A program made the position numbers and the translations under genes. DNA of 12,070 nucleotides. Source: Solirubrobacterales bacterium (GTDB lineage Bacteria > Actinomycetota > Thermoleophilia > Solirubrobacterales > Solirubrobacteraceae). Shown here in pieces: positions 1 through 7,006 of this stretch. The stretch is taken from assembly GCA_013695395.1 (NCBI GenBank), contig JACDAP010000082.1, forward strand, positions 1 to 12,070, given 5' to 3'. Each line of letters opens with the position of its first letter. Positions within the stretch are counted from its first letter, which is position 1. The notes beneath the pieces were generated by a model. The model had not been told where the DNA came from and searched no databases. It was given only the letters and a program-made list of their open reading frames with translations.

Positions 1-400
1 CACCCTGCTTGCCGATCTCCCCGAGCGCCTACGCGCCCATCAGCACACCTTCGCCCGCACGGGCGGCCTGCACGCCACGGGCCTGTTCTCCCGCGCGGGC
101 GAGTTGCTTTACGCGCGCGAGGACGTCGGGCGCCACAACGCGATGGACAAGGTGATCGGGCGCCGCGCCCTCGACGACGCGCTCCCGCTCGAGGGTCTGC
201 TGCTCTGCGTCTCCGGCCGGCTCTCCTTCGAGCTCGTGCAGAAGGCGCTAGTGGCGGGCGCCCCGGTGCTCGTCGGCGCGGGCGCCCCGACCTCGCTGGC
301 CGTGTCCCTGGCGCTCGAGCACGGCCTCACGCTGGCGGGCTTCGCCAGAGGCGGGGGCCGCGTCAACGTCTACGCGGGAGCCGAGCGCGTCGTCGACTGA
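1..400 (+). CDS. fdhD: FdhD, formate dehydrogenase accessory sulfurtransferase (C-terminal part, 5' truncated by window edge)
   Basis: The frame is open from base 2 and ends with TGA at 398-400, giving about 132 visible residues; the family is usually about 260-280 residues, so roughly the first half lies outside the window. Visible hallmarks are [10 protein letters not shown], then the signature [15 protein letters not shown], then [12 protein letters not shown] and a Gly/Ala-rich segment ([14 protein letters not shown]). The end, [14 protein letters not shown], matches the usual FdhD C-terminus. Known role of the family: FdhD takes sulfur from a cysteine desulfurase and transfers it to the molybdenum cofactor of formate dehydrogenase, which needs it for activity. 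It acts in the cytoplasm. The conserved CxxC cysteine pair that carries the sulfur is upstream and cannot be checked. The gene is convergent with the flippase gene, so no functional link with its right-hand neighbours is implied. Formate dehydrogenase genes may lie to the left. Confidence 0.95.
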   Translation, partial: TLLADLPERLRAHQHTFARTGGLHATGLFSRAGELLYAREDVGRHNAMDKVIGRRALDDALPLEGLLLCVSGRLSFELVQKALVAGAPVLVGAGAPTSLAVSLALEHGLTLAGFARGGGRVNVYAGAERVVD

Positions 401-407
401 GCGCCGC

Positions 408-458
408 GGGGGAGTGCGCAGTAGGTGACCATATGCGTCACTTTTTGCGCAAACCCCC
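408..458. terminator. Nested stem-loop at the convergent fdhD / flippase junction, probable transcription terminator
   Basis: The outer arms are GGGGG (408-412) with CCCCC (454-458). After a 2x2 mismatch come TGCGCA (415-420) and TGCGCA (446-451), and inside them GTGAC (425-429) pairs with GTCAC (437-441) around the loop CATATGC. The inner hairpin is followed directly by TTTTT (442-446), so on the + strand it looks like an intrinsic terminator for fdhD. The whole structure could also stop transcription of the flippase operon coming from the other side, although no U tract follows it in that direction. It is among the least GC-rich stretches of the window. Pairing was read by eye; no folding energy was computed. 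Confidence 0.55.
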
Positions 459-473
459 TGCGTGTGCCGCAGC

Positions 474-1772
474 TCAGCCGCGCCGGTAGAGCCCCCACAG
501 CCCGGCGGCCAGGAGCATCGTCGCTCCCAGGTAGCCGACCTCGGCCCGCACGAGCGCGTCACTGATCGGCTCGAGCAGCATCCAGGCGGCGAAGAGCGCG
601 GCGGCGCCCAGCCACAGCCCGGCCGCCGCGTCCGCGCGGCCCCGGGCCAGTGCCGCCTGGTTGAGCGTGCCCGAGGCCAGGTGGAAGCCCATCCCGACCG
701 CGACGGTCGCCAGACCGAGCCCCGAGTAGCCCGGCTTGTTGAGCAGCAGCTCAAGCGCCAGCGGGCCGAGGACGAGCAGCCCGAGCGCCACGGCCAGGGC
801 GAAGCCTGCCACCGCCAGCAGCGTGGTCCGGATCGCCTTGGCGAACGCGGCGCGGCCCTCGGTGGCCTCCAGGCCCGCGAGGTGCGGCAGCAGCGAGGTC
901 TGCACCGACTGGAAGAGCTGGAGCGGGATCCGGGTGATGAGGAAGGCGCTGAAGACCACGCCCGCCGCCTTCCCCGACGGGACGAGAAGGACGGCCACGT
1001 TGAGCAGCGCCTGCTCGGCGAGGCCGATGCCCGCGACCGCCACGGCGAACCGCCCGTCGCCGCCCGCCTGCGCGCTCTTGGCCTGCGCTCTGGCGTCCGG
1101 CGCGCGGGCGGTGTGGCGTCGCAGCGCGAACGGCACGACGACCAGCGAGGCGATCGGCGCGGCGAGGATCCCGAGCGCGACGAACGTCTCCCCGGAGGCG
1201 ATCCCGACCACCGCAGCCAGCGGGAAGCAGACGCGCGCGATCGCCTCGAAGAACACGAGCCCGCCGTAGAGGCCGAACCAGCCGTGACCGGCGCAGTAGC
1301 CGCGGGCGAAGTAGGAGGCCGCGTAGGCCAGCGCGCTCCCGACCAGCACGTAGAAGAGCGCGGAGCCCCCGAGAGCGCTCTCCAGCGGCCCGCGCAGCGC
1401 GAACGCGGCCACGAGGAAGAGCCCGGCGAACGCGGCCTGGATGGCGATCGGACCGCGCAGCGGGTGGTGGTCGACGAGGCCACGGGCCCGGCGGTCGGCG
1501 ATCGTCCGGGAGAGCAGCTGCTCGACCGGCCGGTAGATCACCGAGATCGTGATGAACAGGATCGCCCACAGCGTGGAGACGAACCCGTACTCCGCCTCGC
1601 TCAGGTGGTAGGAGGCCAGCGAGAAGTACGCAAAGGTGACGAGGCCCGTCGTCGCGATGCCGATCGAGAGGATCCGGGCCCCGCGGCCGTAGCCGGCGCC
1701 GGGATCGGCCTCGACCAGGGCCTCCTCGGCGGCGCCGTCGACGAGCGCCGCGGAGACCGGCTCGGTGCTCAC
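474..1772 (-). CDS. Polysaccharide flippase-like membrane protein (Wzx/MOP superfamily)
   Basis: About 432 residues. After a roughly 30-residue polar, acidic N-terminus, the chain is a succession of hydrophobic segments, about 12 by eye, as expected for MOP/Wzx-type exporters (usually 400-500 residues). The first one is ILSIGIATTGLVTFAYFSLA, followed by SEAEYGFVSTLWAILF, a pattern typical of the RfbX/Wzx N-terminus. Known family role: moving undecaprenyl-linked sugars across the cytoplasmic membrane. The start was set at the GTG at 1772 because extending to 1964 would run through the upstream methyltransferase gene in another frame and adds only low-complexity Ser/Arg/Pro sequence. The ribosome binding site is poor (only GGGG about 7 nt upstream), and GGCGCC repeats at 1774-1779 and 1782-1787 could fold over it. 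It is the last gene of a three-gene - strand unit, 46 nt after the methyltransferase. The substrate cannot be read from sequence. Confidence 0.82.
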   Translation of the reverse strand: MSTEPVSAALVDGAAEEALVEADPGAGYGRGARILSIGIATTGLVTFAYFSLASYHLSEAEYGFVSTLWAILFITISVIYRPVEQLLSRTIADRRARGLVDHHPLRGPIAIQAAFAGLFLVAAFALRGPLESALGGSALFYVLVGSALAYAASYFARGYCAGHGWFGLYGGLVFFEAIARVCFPLAAVVGIASGETFVALGILAAPIASLVVVPFALRRHTARAPDARAQAKSAQAGGDGRFAVAVAGIGLAEQALLNVAVLLVPSGKAAGVVFSAFLITRIPLQLFQSVQTSLLPHLAGLEATEGRAAFAKAIRTTLLAVAGFALAVALGLLVLGPLALELLLNKPGYSGLGLATVAVGMGFHLASGTLNQAALARGRADAAAGLWLGAAALFAAWMLLEPISDALVRAEVGYLGATMLLAAGLWGLYRRG

Positions 1773-1818
1773 CGGCGCCCCGGCGCCCGGTGGCCGCGGG
1801 CGTGCGGGCGGCGCATCG

Positions 1819-2448
1819 CTAGAGGCGGACGAGCAGCATGGTCCACGGGAACGGCGAGCGGGCCTCGATGACCTCGCCGTGGCGGGAGAGCAGCTCCACG
1901 AAGGAGCGCTTGGACCAGTGGTTGACGTGCCCGGGCGTGTTCCCGAGCTCCTTGACGTAGGCACCGCGGGCCATGTTCAGGCCGCGCCAGAGCGGCTCGC
2001 GCGGGACCGAGACGAGCAGGTGACGCTGCGCACAGCGCGCCATCTCGGCCACCGTGTGCGCCGGGTCGGGCACATGCTCGAGAACCTCGATCGCCGTCGC
2101 GCAGTCGAACTCGCCGTCCGCGAACGGCAGGTTCTCCGCGTGCATGATCTTGTACTCGAGGTTCTCGGCCTGGCGCTCGGCCCAGCCGGCCTGGATCGAG
2201 GGCTCCTCGAGGTCGATGCCGACCACGCGGGCGGGGGCGATCTGCTTGGCCCACTCGTGGACGAGCACGCCCTCGCCGCAGCCCACGTCGAGCAGCGACG
2301 TCGGCGCGGCCTGCGCGAAGAGCTCCTCGAGCGTCGCCTCGAAGCGGGCCATGAGCCGCTTGACGACCGGGTTGTTCGAGCCGTACTTGTCGTACGTGTT
2401 GCCGGTGACGACACCGGAGTCGTCGACGGTCACGGGGGGCGGGGTCAT
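1819..2448 (-). CDS. Class I SAM-dependent methyltransferase
   Basis: 209 residues, the size of a single Rossmann-type methyltransferase domain. Motif I is LLDVGCGEGVL (residues about 52-62), binding SAM; the acidic residue after strand 2 is D79 in VVGIDLEEPS; motif II/III is AENLPFADGEFD (about 104-115), followed by AIEVLEHVPDP (about 119-129). This is the Methyltransf_11/UbiE-like arrangement. The C-terminal segment with GHVNHWSKRSFVELLSRHG is common in methyltransferases of glycan clusters. The ATG overlaps the stop of the upstream glycosyltransferase in ATGA (2445-2448), preceded by an AGAGG-type ribosome binding site, so translation is likely coupled. Between a glycosyltransferase and a flippase, it plausibly methylates a sugar or lipid-linked glycan, but that substrate is inferred only from context; small-molecule substrates cannot be excluded. 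Confidence 0.88.
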   Translation of the reverse strand: MTPPPVTVDDSGVVTGNTYDKYGSNNPVVKRLMARFEATLEELFAQAAPTSLLDVGCGEGVLVHEWAKQIAPARVVGIDLEEPSIQAGWAERQAENLEYKIMHAENLPFADGEFDCATAIEVLEHVPDPAHTVAEMARCAQRHLLVSVPREPLWRGLNMARGAYVKELGNTPGHVNHWSKRSFVELLSRHGEVIEARSPFPWTMLLVRL

Positions 2449-3503
2449 GCGCGAACTGCCTCTCGGTCGTCCTCGGTGGAGGTGGGGGCGGCGTCCGCGC
2501 CCGTGGTCGGGCTCTGGCCGGTGGGCTTGGCGCCCGGCTCGTAGTGCGACGGCGGCACGCCGAGCTCGAGCTCGATGCGGCGGATCTTCTCGTAGGTCCG
2601 CTGGGCCATCACCCGCTGGGAGTACAGGAGGTCACCGATGATGCCGAGGACTCCCACGACGACGGCGGAGTTGAAGAGCACCGCGCCGAAGATGAGCGAC
2701 TGCACGTGGCCGGCGCCGTCGCCCTCGATGAAGTAGGCGAAGAAGAAGCGACCGAACGGGATCAGCGAGAGCGTGAACAGGACGAGCGCGATGAACGAGA
2801 AGACCTTTAGCGGCTCGTACTGCGCGTAGATCCGGGAGATCGCCACGGCGTTCCGGCGCACGTAGGCGCCCATGCTCGGGAAGAGCTTGGACTCGCGCGT
2901 CTTCTCGTTCGTCCGGATCGGGACGTGCGCGGTGGCGACCAGCAGCTTGCCCGCCTGGATGATCGTCTCGAGCGTGTACGTGTACTTCGAGACGACCGCC
3001 ATCTGCAGGGCGGCCTCACGGTTGTAGGCCCGGAAGCCGGAGGTCGTGTCGGGGACGTCGGTGTCCGAGGCCGCGCGCACGACGCCCGAGCCGAGCTTCT
3101 GCAGCCGCTTCTTCAGCGGCGAGAAGTGCTCGATCGTGTCGGTCTCGCGGTCGCCGATCACCATGTCGGCCCGGCGGGCGATGATCGGCTCGACGAGCAG
3201 CGGGATGTCGAGGGCCGAGTACTGGTTGTCGGCGTCGGTGTTGACGATGACGTCCGCCCCGAGCTTGAGGCATGCGTCGAGGCCGGCCTGGAAGCCGGCG
3301 GCGAGGCCCTTGTTGTTCGTCAGCTTGACGATGTGGTCAACGCCGTGCTCGCGGGCGACCTCGATCGTCCGGTCGGTCGAGCCGTCGTCGATGATCAGCC
3401 ATTCGACGACGTCGAAGCCGGGGACCTCACGCGGGAGGTCGGCCAACGTGCCGGGGAGCTGTTCTTCTTCGTCCCAACAGGGAATCTGGATGATGAGCTT
3501 CAT
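2445..3503 (-). CDS. Family 2 glycosyltransferase, DPM/GtrB-like, with C-terminal membrane helices
   Basis: 352 residues from the ATG at 3503. The GT-A catalytic domain spans about residues 1-225: KLIIQIPCWDEEEQLPGTL at the start, IIDDGSTDRT (about 37-46) and the metal/nucleotide-binding VNTDADNQY (about 87-95). DTTSGFRAYNREAAL (about 152-166) resembles dolichyl-phosphate-mannose-synthase-type enzymes. Two hydrophobic helices follow (about 232-254 and 267-294), then a polar, Pro/Thr/Asp-rich tail. Known role of this subgroup: moving a sugar from a nucleotide donor to polyprenyl phosphate on the cytoplasmic face. The start was chosen at MKLIIQ because the family begins there and GGAAG lies 8 nt upstream; a GTG at 3557 would add 18 residues without family character. 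It is the first gene of the - strand unit and is divergent from the GT-C genes, which would need such lipid-linked donors. Which sugar it uses is unknown. Confidence 0.9.
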   Translation of the reverse strand: MKLIIQIPCWDEEEQLPGTLADLPREVPGFDVVEWLIIDDGSTDRTIEVAREHGVDHIVKLTNNKGLAAGFQAGLDACLKLGADVIVNTDADNQYSALDIPLLVEPIIARRADMVIGDRETDTIEHFSPLKKRLQKLGSGVVRAASDTDVPDTTSGFRAYNREAALQMAVVSKYTYTLETIIQAGKLLVATAHVPIRTNEKTRESKLFPSMGAYVRRNAVAISRIYAQYEPLKVFSFIALVLFTLSLIPFGRFFFAYFIEGDGAGHVQSLIFGAVLFNSAVVVGVLGIIGDLLYSQRVMAQRTYEKIRRIELELGVPPSHYEPGAKPTGQSPTTGADAAPTSTEDDREAVRA

Positions 3504-3660
3504 GGAGGACGCTTCCGACGGGGAGGTGGTCAAGTGGTAGATGACCCCGGGCGGCACCCCGGGTTACGAGTCCCGATGGTGCCGTACACTCGTCCCCGGA
3601 GCATCACAGACGCCCGACCAGCGTAGAACGCCGGGCGCAGGAGGATGATTCTCGCCAGGC
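3504..3660. promoter_or_regulatory. Divergent intergenic region between the glycosyltransferase operon and the GT-C genes
   Basis: These 157 bp must carry promoters for both directions. On the + strand, TACACT (3585-3590) is a fair -10 box, with TTACGA (3564-3569) as a weak -35 at a short 15-nt spacing. On the - strand, TACGCT (3625-3620) is a possible -10 without a clear -35. The segment also holds a tandem ACCCCGGG (3544-3551 and 3556-3563) that can pair as CCCGGG/CCCGGG in the 5' leader of the - strand operon. All of this is by eye and weak in such GC-rich DNA. Confidence 0.35.
3639..3644 (+). promoter_or_regulatory. Perfect AGGAGG placed unusually far (16 nt) before the start of the first GT-C gene
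   Basis: AGGAGG is a textbook ribosome binding sequence, but the ATG at 3661 follows after 16 nt, well beyond the usual 5-9. The reading frame of that gene is closed by TGA at 3646-3648, and no start codon lies between there and 3661, so the start cannot be moved upstream. Another ATG directly abuts the motif (3645-3647), but it is in the wrong frame and too close to be used. Confidence 0.4.
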
Positions 3661-5172
3661 ATGCAGACCGCGACGCTCACCCGCCAGAGCACGGGCACCG
3701 TTCCCGCGCCCGCAGGGCCCCCGACCCGTCGCCGCCTGGACCGGCTGCCCGCCGCCTGCTTCGCGCTGCTAGCCGTCGGGGCGCTCGTCGCCTTCCTCGT
3801 CTACCCGACCTACCCGAACTACGACAGCTACTACTCGCTGCTCTGGGGCCGGGAGCTGCTCGACGGGGTCAAGCCGAGCTTCGACGTCTACCGCGCGCCC
3901 ACGCAGCATCCGCTCGCCGTCTTCTTCGGCGCCGGCCTCAGCCTGCTCGGCGACGGCGCGGACCGGGTGATGATCGCCGCGACGTTCGTGAGCTTCCTGC
4001 TCCTCGCCGCCGGGCTCTACCGGCTCGGCCGGGTCGCCTTCACCCCTGCGGTCGGCCTGGTCGCCGCGATCCTGCTCTGCACCCGCTTCGACTTCGCCTT
4101 CCTCGCCGCCCGCGGCTACATCGACGTCGCCTACCTCGCCGCGGTGATCTGGGCGGTCGCCCTGGAGGCCTCCCGGCCCCACCGCGGCACCTCGGTCTTC
4201 GTCCTGCTCGCTCTCGCCGCGCTCATGAGACCCGAGGCCTGGCTGCTCTCCGGCGCCTACTTCCTGTGGATGTTCCGGGGCTCGAGCTGGCGGCAGCGCG
4301 GGCTCTACGCGGCGCTGACCTGGATCGGCCCGGCCATCTGGGTCTCGCTCGACTGGTGGGCGACCGGGGATCCGCTCTTCTCGCAGACCCACACGAGCGA
4401 GCTGGCCGGATCCCTGGGGCGCAACAAGCCGATCGGCGAGGTCCCCGGCCTGGCCGTGAAGTACCTGATCAACCTGGACAAGGCGCCGATCTTCGCGGCT
4501 GGGCTCGGCGGGCTGGCGCTCGCCGTCTACCTGGTGCCGCGCCGGGTCTCCGCGCCCGCCGCCGTGTGGGGGGTGGGGCTCGGGACGTTCCTGCTGATCG
4601 GCCTGGCCGGCCTCTCCGTCATCGACCGCTACCTGCTCGTCCCGTCGCTGATGATGATGGTCTTCGCGGGCGTCGCCTTCGCGGGCTGGAGCATGCTCGA
4701 GCCGGGCCGGGTGCGGACCGGCTGGATGGCCGCGGCGGGGATCCTGGCCCTGGCCGCCGTCGCCTACACGGTGCCCCGCATCAGCCTCACCTCGTTCGAC
4801 ACCGACCTCCGCTTCCGTGGGGAGTCGCACACCGCGCTCGAGCAGGTGCTGGCCGCCCCCGCGGTCCAGCGGGGCCTCGCCTGCGGGCCGGTCTCGGTGC
4901 CGAGCCACAAGCTGGTCCCGGACACGCGCTGGATCCTCGACCGGGGCGAGGCCGGCGTCTACGCGCGCGCCGATCCGGAGGGGGGAGCGCAGCCGAAGCG
5001 GGACATCGGCCGCCTGCCCGACCGCGGCGTGGCCCTCTTCGTCGTCAACCGGACCGCGATGCTGCGCCAGGCGATCGTCGACTCCGGCGACGACCCGCTC
5101 GACTCGGTCCCGGCCCCCGGGTGGGTCCGTGCCGCCACCACGCCCTACTACGCCGCGTACGTGAAGTGCTGA
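3661..5172 (+). CDS. GT-C type integral membrane glycosyltransferase (ArnT/PMT-like fold), first of a pair
   Basis: 503 residues. A basic N-terminus (RRRLDRL) leads into a first membrane helix (about 31-49). An external loop follows, with PTYPNYDSYYSLLWGREL (about 49-66), whose D55 sits where GT-C enzymes place the catalytic Asp, and YRAPTQHPLAVFFGAGL (about 77-93). Several more hydrophobic helices run to about residue 372; the last 130 residues are polar and probably outside the membrane. Known family role: transfer of a sugar from a polyprenyl-phosphate donor on the outer face of the membrane. The exact family (GT39, GT83 or GT87) is not certain. The start is the first in-frame ATG after a TGA at 3646-3648. 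The next gene begins 17 nt after the stop or overlaps it, so the two form one transcription unit. Acceptor and donor are unknown. Confidence 0.8.
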   Translation: MQTATLTRQSTGTVPAPAGPPTRRRLDRLPAACFALLAVGALVAFLVYPTYPNYDSYYSLLWGRELLDGVKPSFDVYRAPTQHPLAVFFGAGLSLLGDGADRVMIAATFVSFLLLAAGLYRLGRVAFTPAVGLVAAILLCTRFDFAFLAARGYIDVAYLAAVIWAVALEASRPHRGTSVFVLLALAALMRPEAWLLSGAYFLWMFRGSSWRQRGLYAALTWIGPAIWVSLDWWATGDPLFSQTHTSELAGSLGRNKPIGEVPGLAVKYLINLDKAPIFAAGLGGLALAVYLVPRRVSAPAAVWGVGLGTFLLIGLAGLSVIDRYLLVPSLMMMVFAGVAFAGWSMLEPGRVRTGWMAAAGILALAAVAYTVPRISLTSFDTDLRFRGESHTALEQVLAAPAVQRGLACGPVSVPSHKLVPDTRWILDRGEAGVYARADPEGGAQPKRDIGRLPDRGVALFVVNRTAMLRQAIVDSGDDPLDSVPAPGWVRAATTPYYAAYVKC

Positions 5173-5177
5173 TCGAC

Positions 5178-5184
5178 GGGGGGA
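5178..5184 (+). promoter_or_regulatory. Purine-rich ribosome binding site deciding the start of the second GT-C gene
   Basis: GGGGGGA lies 5 nt before the GTG at 5190-5192, favouring that start over the GTG at 5166-5168, which overlaps the stop of the preceding gene and has no comparable site. The choice changes the protein by eight residues only. Confidence 0.45.
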
Positions 5185-5189
5185 CCACC

Positions 5190-6965
5190 GTGGCCGGCGA
5201 GCGGCGGATCCGCTTCGCGCTGCGGCGGCCCACGGGCTGGACCGTCGCGGTCGCTGGGCTCCTGCTCGCCGCGTTCCTCGTGCGGATCTGGGGCGTCGGC
5301 CACGGCCTGCCCTACGCCTACAACGCCGACGAGAACGCACACTTCGTCCCCAAGGCGATCGGCATGTTCGGGCACGACCTGAACCCGCACTACTTCGTCA
5401 ACCCGCCGGCCTACACCTACGTCCTGCACGCGGTCTTCGCCGTCTGGTTCGGCGGCCGCGACGGCATCTCGGAGGCCTATACGACCGACCCGACCGCCGT
5501 CTTCGTGGCCGCGCGGGTCACCGCCGCGGTACTCGGCACCCTGGCGGTCTGGCTGCTCTACCTGACCGGCAAGCGGTTCTTCGACCGCCGCGTCGGCCTG
5601 CTCGCCGCCGGCCTGCTCGCGGTCGCCTTCCTGCCCGTCTTCTACTCGAAGCTCGCGCTCAACGACGTGCCCACGCTCGCTCCCGTGTGCCTCTGCCTGT
5701 GGGCCTCCGCGGGGATCCTGCGCTTCGGGCGCACGCGCGACTACGCCCTCGCGGGTCTCGCGCTCGGCCTGGCCGCCGCGACGAAGTACACCGGCGGGAT
5801 CGTGCTCCTCCCGCTGCTCGGCGCGGCGGCGGTCCAGTTCGTCGCGCCGGAGGGCCGTGGTCCCGCGACGCGAGGGGTCGCGATCGCCGGAGGGGTCGCG
5901 CTCGCGGGCTTCGTGATCGCCAACCCGTACGCGGTGCTGAGCTTCCCCGAGTTCTTCGACGGCCTCGCCCACCAGAACGACGCCGCGGCCGACACCGCGG
6001 GCAAGCTGGGCCTGACGCAGGACAACGGGGTCTTCTACTACCTGTGGACCCTCACCTGGGGGCTCGGCTGGATTCCGGCGCTGGCCGCGCTCGGCGGCCT
6101 CGTCTGGCTCTACCGCGACGAGCCACGCCTGCTCTGGGTCCTCGCCCCGGCCCCGTTCGTCTTCCTGCTGTTCATGGGGATCCAGTCCCGCTTCTTCGGC
6201 CGCTGGCTGCTGCCGATCATCCCGATCGCCTGCCTGCTGGCCGCCTACCTCGCGCTCGAGCTCGCCGACCGGGCCGCGGCCCGCTACCCACGGCTGCGCC
6301 CGACGCTGATCACCCTCGCCGTGCTCGGCCTCTGCGCCCAGGGCGCGATCTCGACGCTGCACTCGAGCCAGGTGCTCTCCCGGGAGGACACCCGGAACGA
6401 GGCGCGCGCCTGGATGGTCGCCAACGTGCCCGAGACGCAGGAGCTGCCGGGCCGCTTGGGCAGCAGCGCGAAGACGGTCGCCACCCGGATCGTCGCCGAG
6501 CCGGTCTTCCCGGACGGCTGGGCGCAGGACATCGGCGAGCCGTCGAAGCTCTCCTCCAACGGGAACCGCTGGGTCAAGTTCCCGACCTCGCGCTCGAACT
6601 TCGCGGAGGACGGGTCGGTCATCCCCGGGCGCGGGCGGATCGTGAACATCGAGGACTACGAGCGCACCCTCCAGCCTGCGCTGATCGACCGCTACGAGGC
6701 GGAGGGCTACTGCTGGGTGGTCTCCGGCTCGACCCAGCGCGGCCGCGCTGAGGCTGCGCCGAGCGAGGTCCCGGGCGCGATCGCCTACTACGCGGCGCTG
6801 GAGCGCCGGGGCGAGCTCGTCTTCGAGGCCAATCCGTTCAAGGAGGGAGCGACGCCGGTGGACTTCAACTTCGACTTCTCCTTCAACTACGCGCCGCTGG
6901 CCTTCGAGCAGCCGGGGCCGGTCATGCAGATCTACCGTCTCACCGGCGGCCGCTGCGCACCCTGA
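5190..6965 (+). CDS. GT39/ArnT-like membrane glycosyltransferase (PMT_2-type), second of a pair
   Basis: 591 residues from the GTG at 5190. The first membrane helix (about 17-36) is followed by the external-loop signature YNADENAHFVPKA (about 44-56). Its D47-E48 pair corresponds to the DE motif that is catalytic in GT39/PMT and ArnT enzymes. NPPAYTYVLHAVF (about 71-83) is the usual Pro-Pro segment that follows. About ten further hydrophobic helices reach residue 405 or so, then a soluble C-terminal region of about 180 residues (GYCWVVSGSTQRGRA, ANPFKEGATPVDFNFDFSFN, ending in IYRLTGGRCAP), probably facing outside. Known role: sugar transfer from polyprenyl-phosphate donors to lipid, glycan or protein acceptors. 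An in-frame GTG at 5166 would add eight residues and overlap the upstream stop. The gene is co-transcribed with the preceding GT-C gene and followed after 41 nt by ribD. The acceptor cannot be told from sequence. Confidence 0.87.
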   Translation: MAGERRIRFALRRPTGWTVAVAGLLLAAFLVRIWGVGHGLPYAYNADENAHFVPKAIGMFGHDLNPHYFVNPPAYTYVLHAVFAVWFGGRDGISEAYTTDPTAVFVAARVTAAVLGTLAVWLLYLTGKRFFDRRVGLLAAGLLAVAFLPVFYSKLALNDVPTLAPVCLCLWASAGILRFGRTRDYALAGLALGLAAATKYTGGIVLLPLLGAAAVQFVAPEGRGPATRGVAIAGGVALAGFVIANPYAVLSFPEFFDGLAHQNDAAADTAGKLGLTQDNGVFYYLWTLTWGLGWIPALAALGGLVWLYRDEPRLLWVLAPAPFVFLLFMGIQSRFFGRWLLPIIPIACLLAAYLALELADRAAARYPRLRPTLITLAVLGLCAQGAISTLHSSQVLSREDTRNEARAWMVANVPETQELPGRLGSSAKTVATRIVAEPVFPDGWAQDIGEPSKLSSNGNRWVKFPTSRSNFAEDGSVIPGRGRIVNIEDYERTLQPALIDRYEAEGYCWVVSGSTQRGRAEAAPSEVPGAIAYYAALERRGELVFEANPFKEGATPVDFNFDFSFNYAPLAFEQPGPVMQIYRLTGGRCAP

Positions 6966-6989
6966 GGGGCGACCCGCCCTTCGTAGACT
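6962..6989 (+). promoter_or_regulatory. Candidate promoter of the riboflavin operon (CTGAGG - 16 nt - TAGACT)
   Basis: The TAGACT -10-like box at 6984-6989 ends 17 nt before the ribD ATG. A possible -35, CTGAGG at 6962-6967, overlaps the stop codon of the preceding gene. The 13-base stretch TAGACTGCGGAAC (6984-6996) matches TAGCCTCCGGAAC (10466-10478) before another gene at 11 of 13 bases. If used, it gives a leader of about ten bases with no room for a riboswitch. Recognised by pattern only. Confidence 0.5.
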
Positions 6990-7006
6990 GCGGAACCGAG
7001 CCCCGC

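Noticed and set aside
1774..1787. GGCGCC-CC-GGCGCC before the flippase start as a regulatory hairpin or operator.
   Set aside because: GGCGCC is common by chance in DNA of this composition, and the loop would be two bases unless the stem opens; too weak to call as a feature of its own.
248..1871. Long open frames on both strands over the flippase gene, including a + strand frame of about 470 codons.
   Set aside because: Their translations are Arg/Glu/Gly or Ser/Arg low-complexity sequence, as expected for frames antisense or shifted to a GC-rich gene; the hydrophobic, helix-rich - strand frame is the true product.
3504..3557. Extension of the GT2 glycosyltransferase to a GTG at 3557.
   Set aside because: The extra residues (starting PPGVIYHLTTSP) have no family counterpart, and GT2 enzymes of this type begin right at the KLIIQIPCWDEE strand; the ATG at 3503 has a GGAAG site at good distance.
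3645..5165. A single long + strand reading frame of over 1100 codons running from 3645 through the second GT-C gene, looking like a fusion protein.
   Set aside because: Up to about 5165 its translation is Arg/Ala/Pro/Gly-rich shadow sequence, while the +1 frame there encodes a clean membrane protein. Only the part from about 5166-5190 onward is a real gene.
6966..7006. Possible FMN riboswitch before ribD.
   Set aside because: The gap is only 41 nt, and the conserved RFN-type helices and the GAAAUUCCC-like segment are not seen there or in the preceding 3' end.
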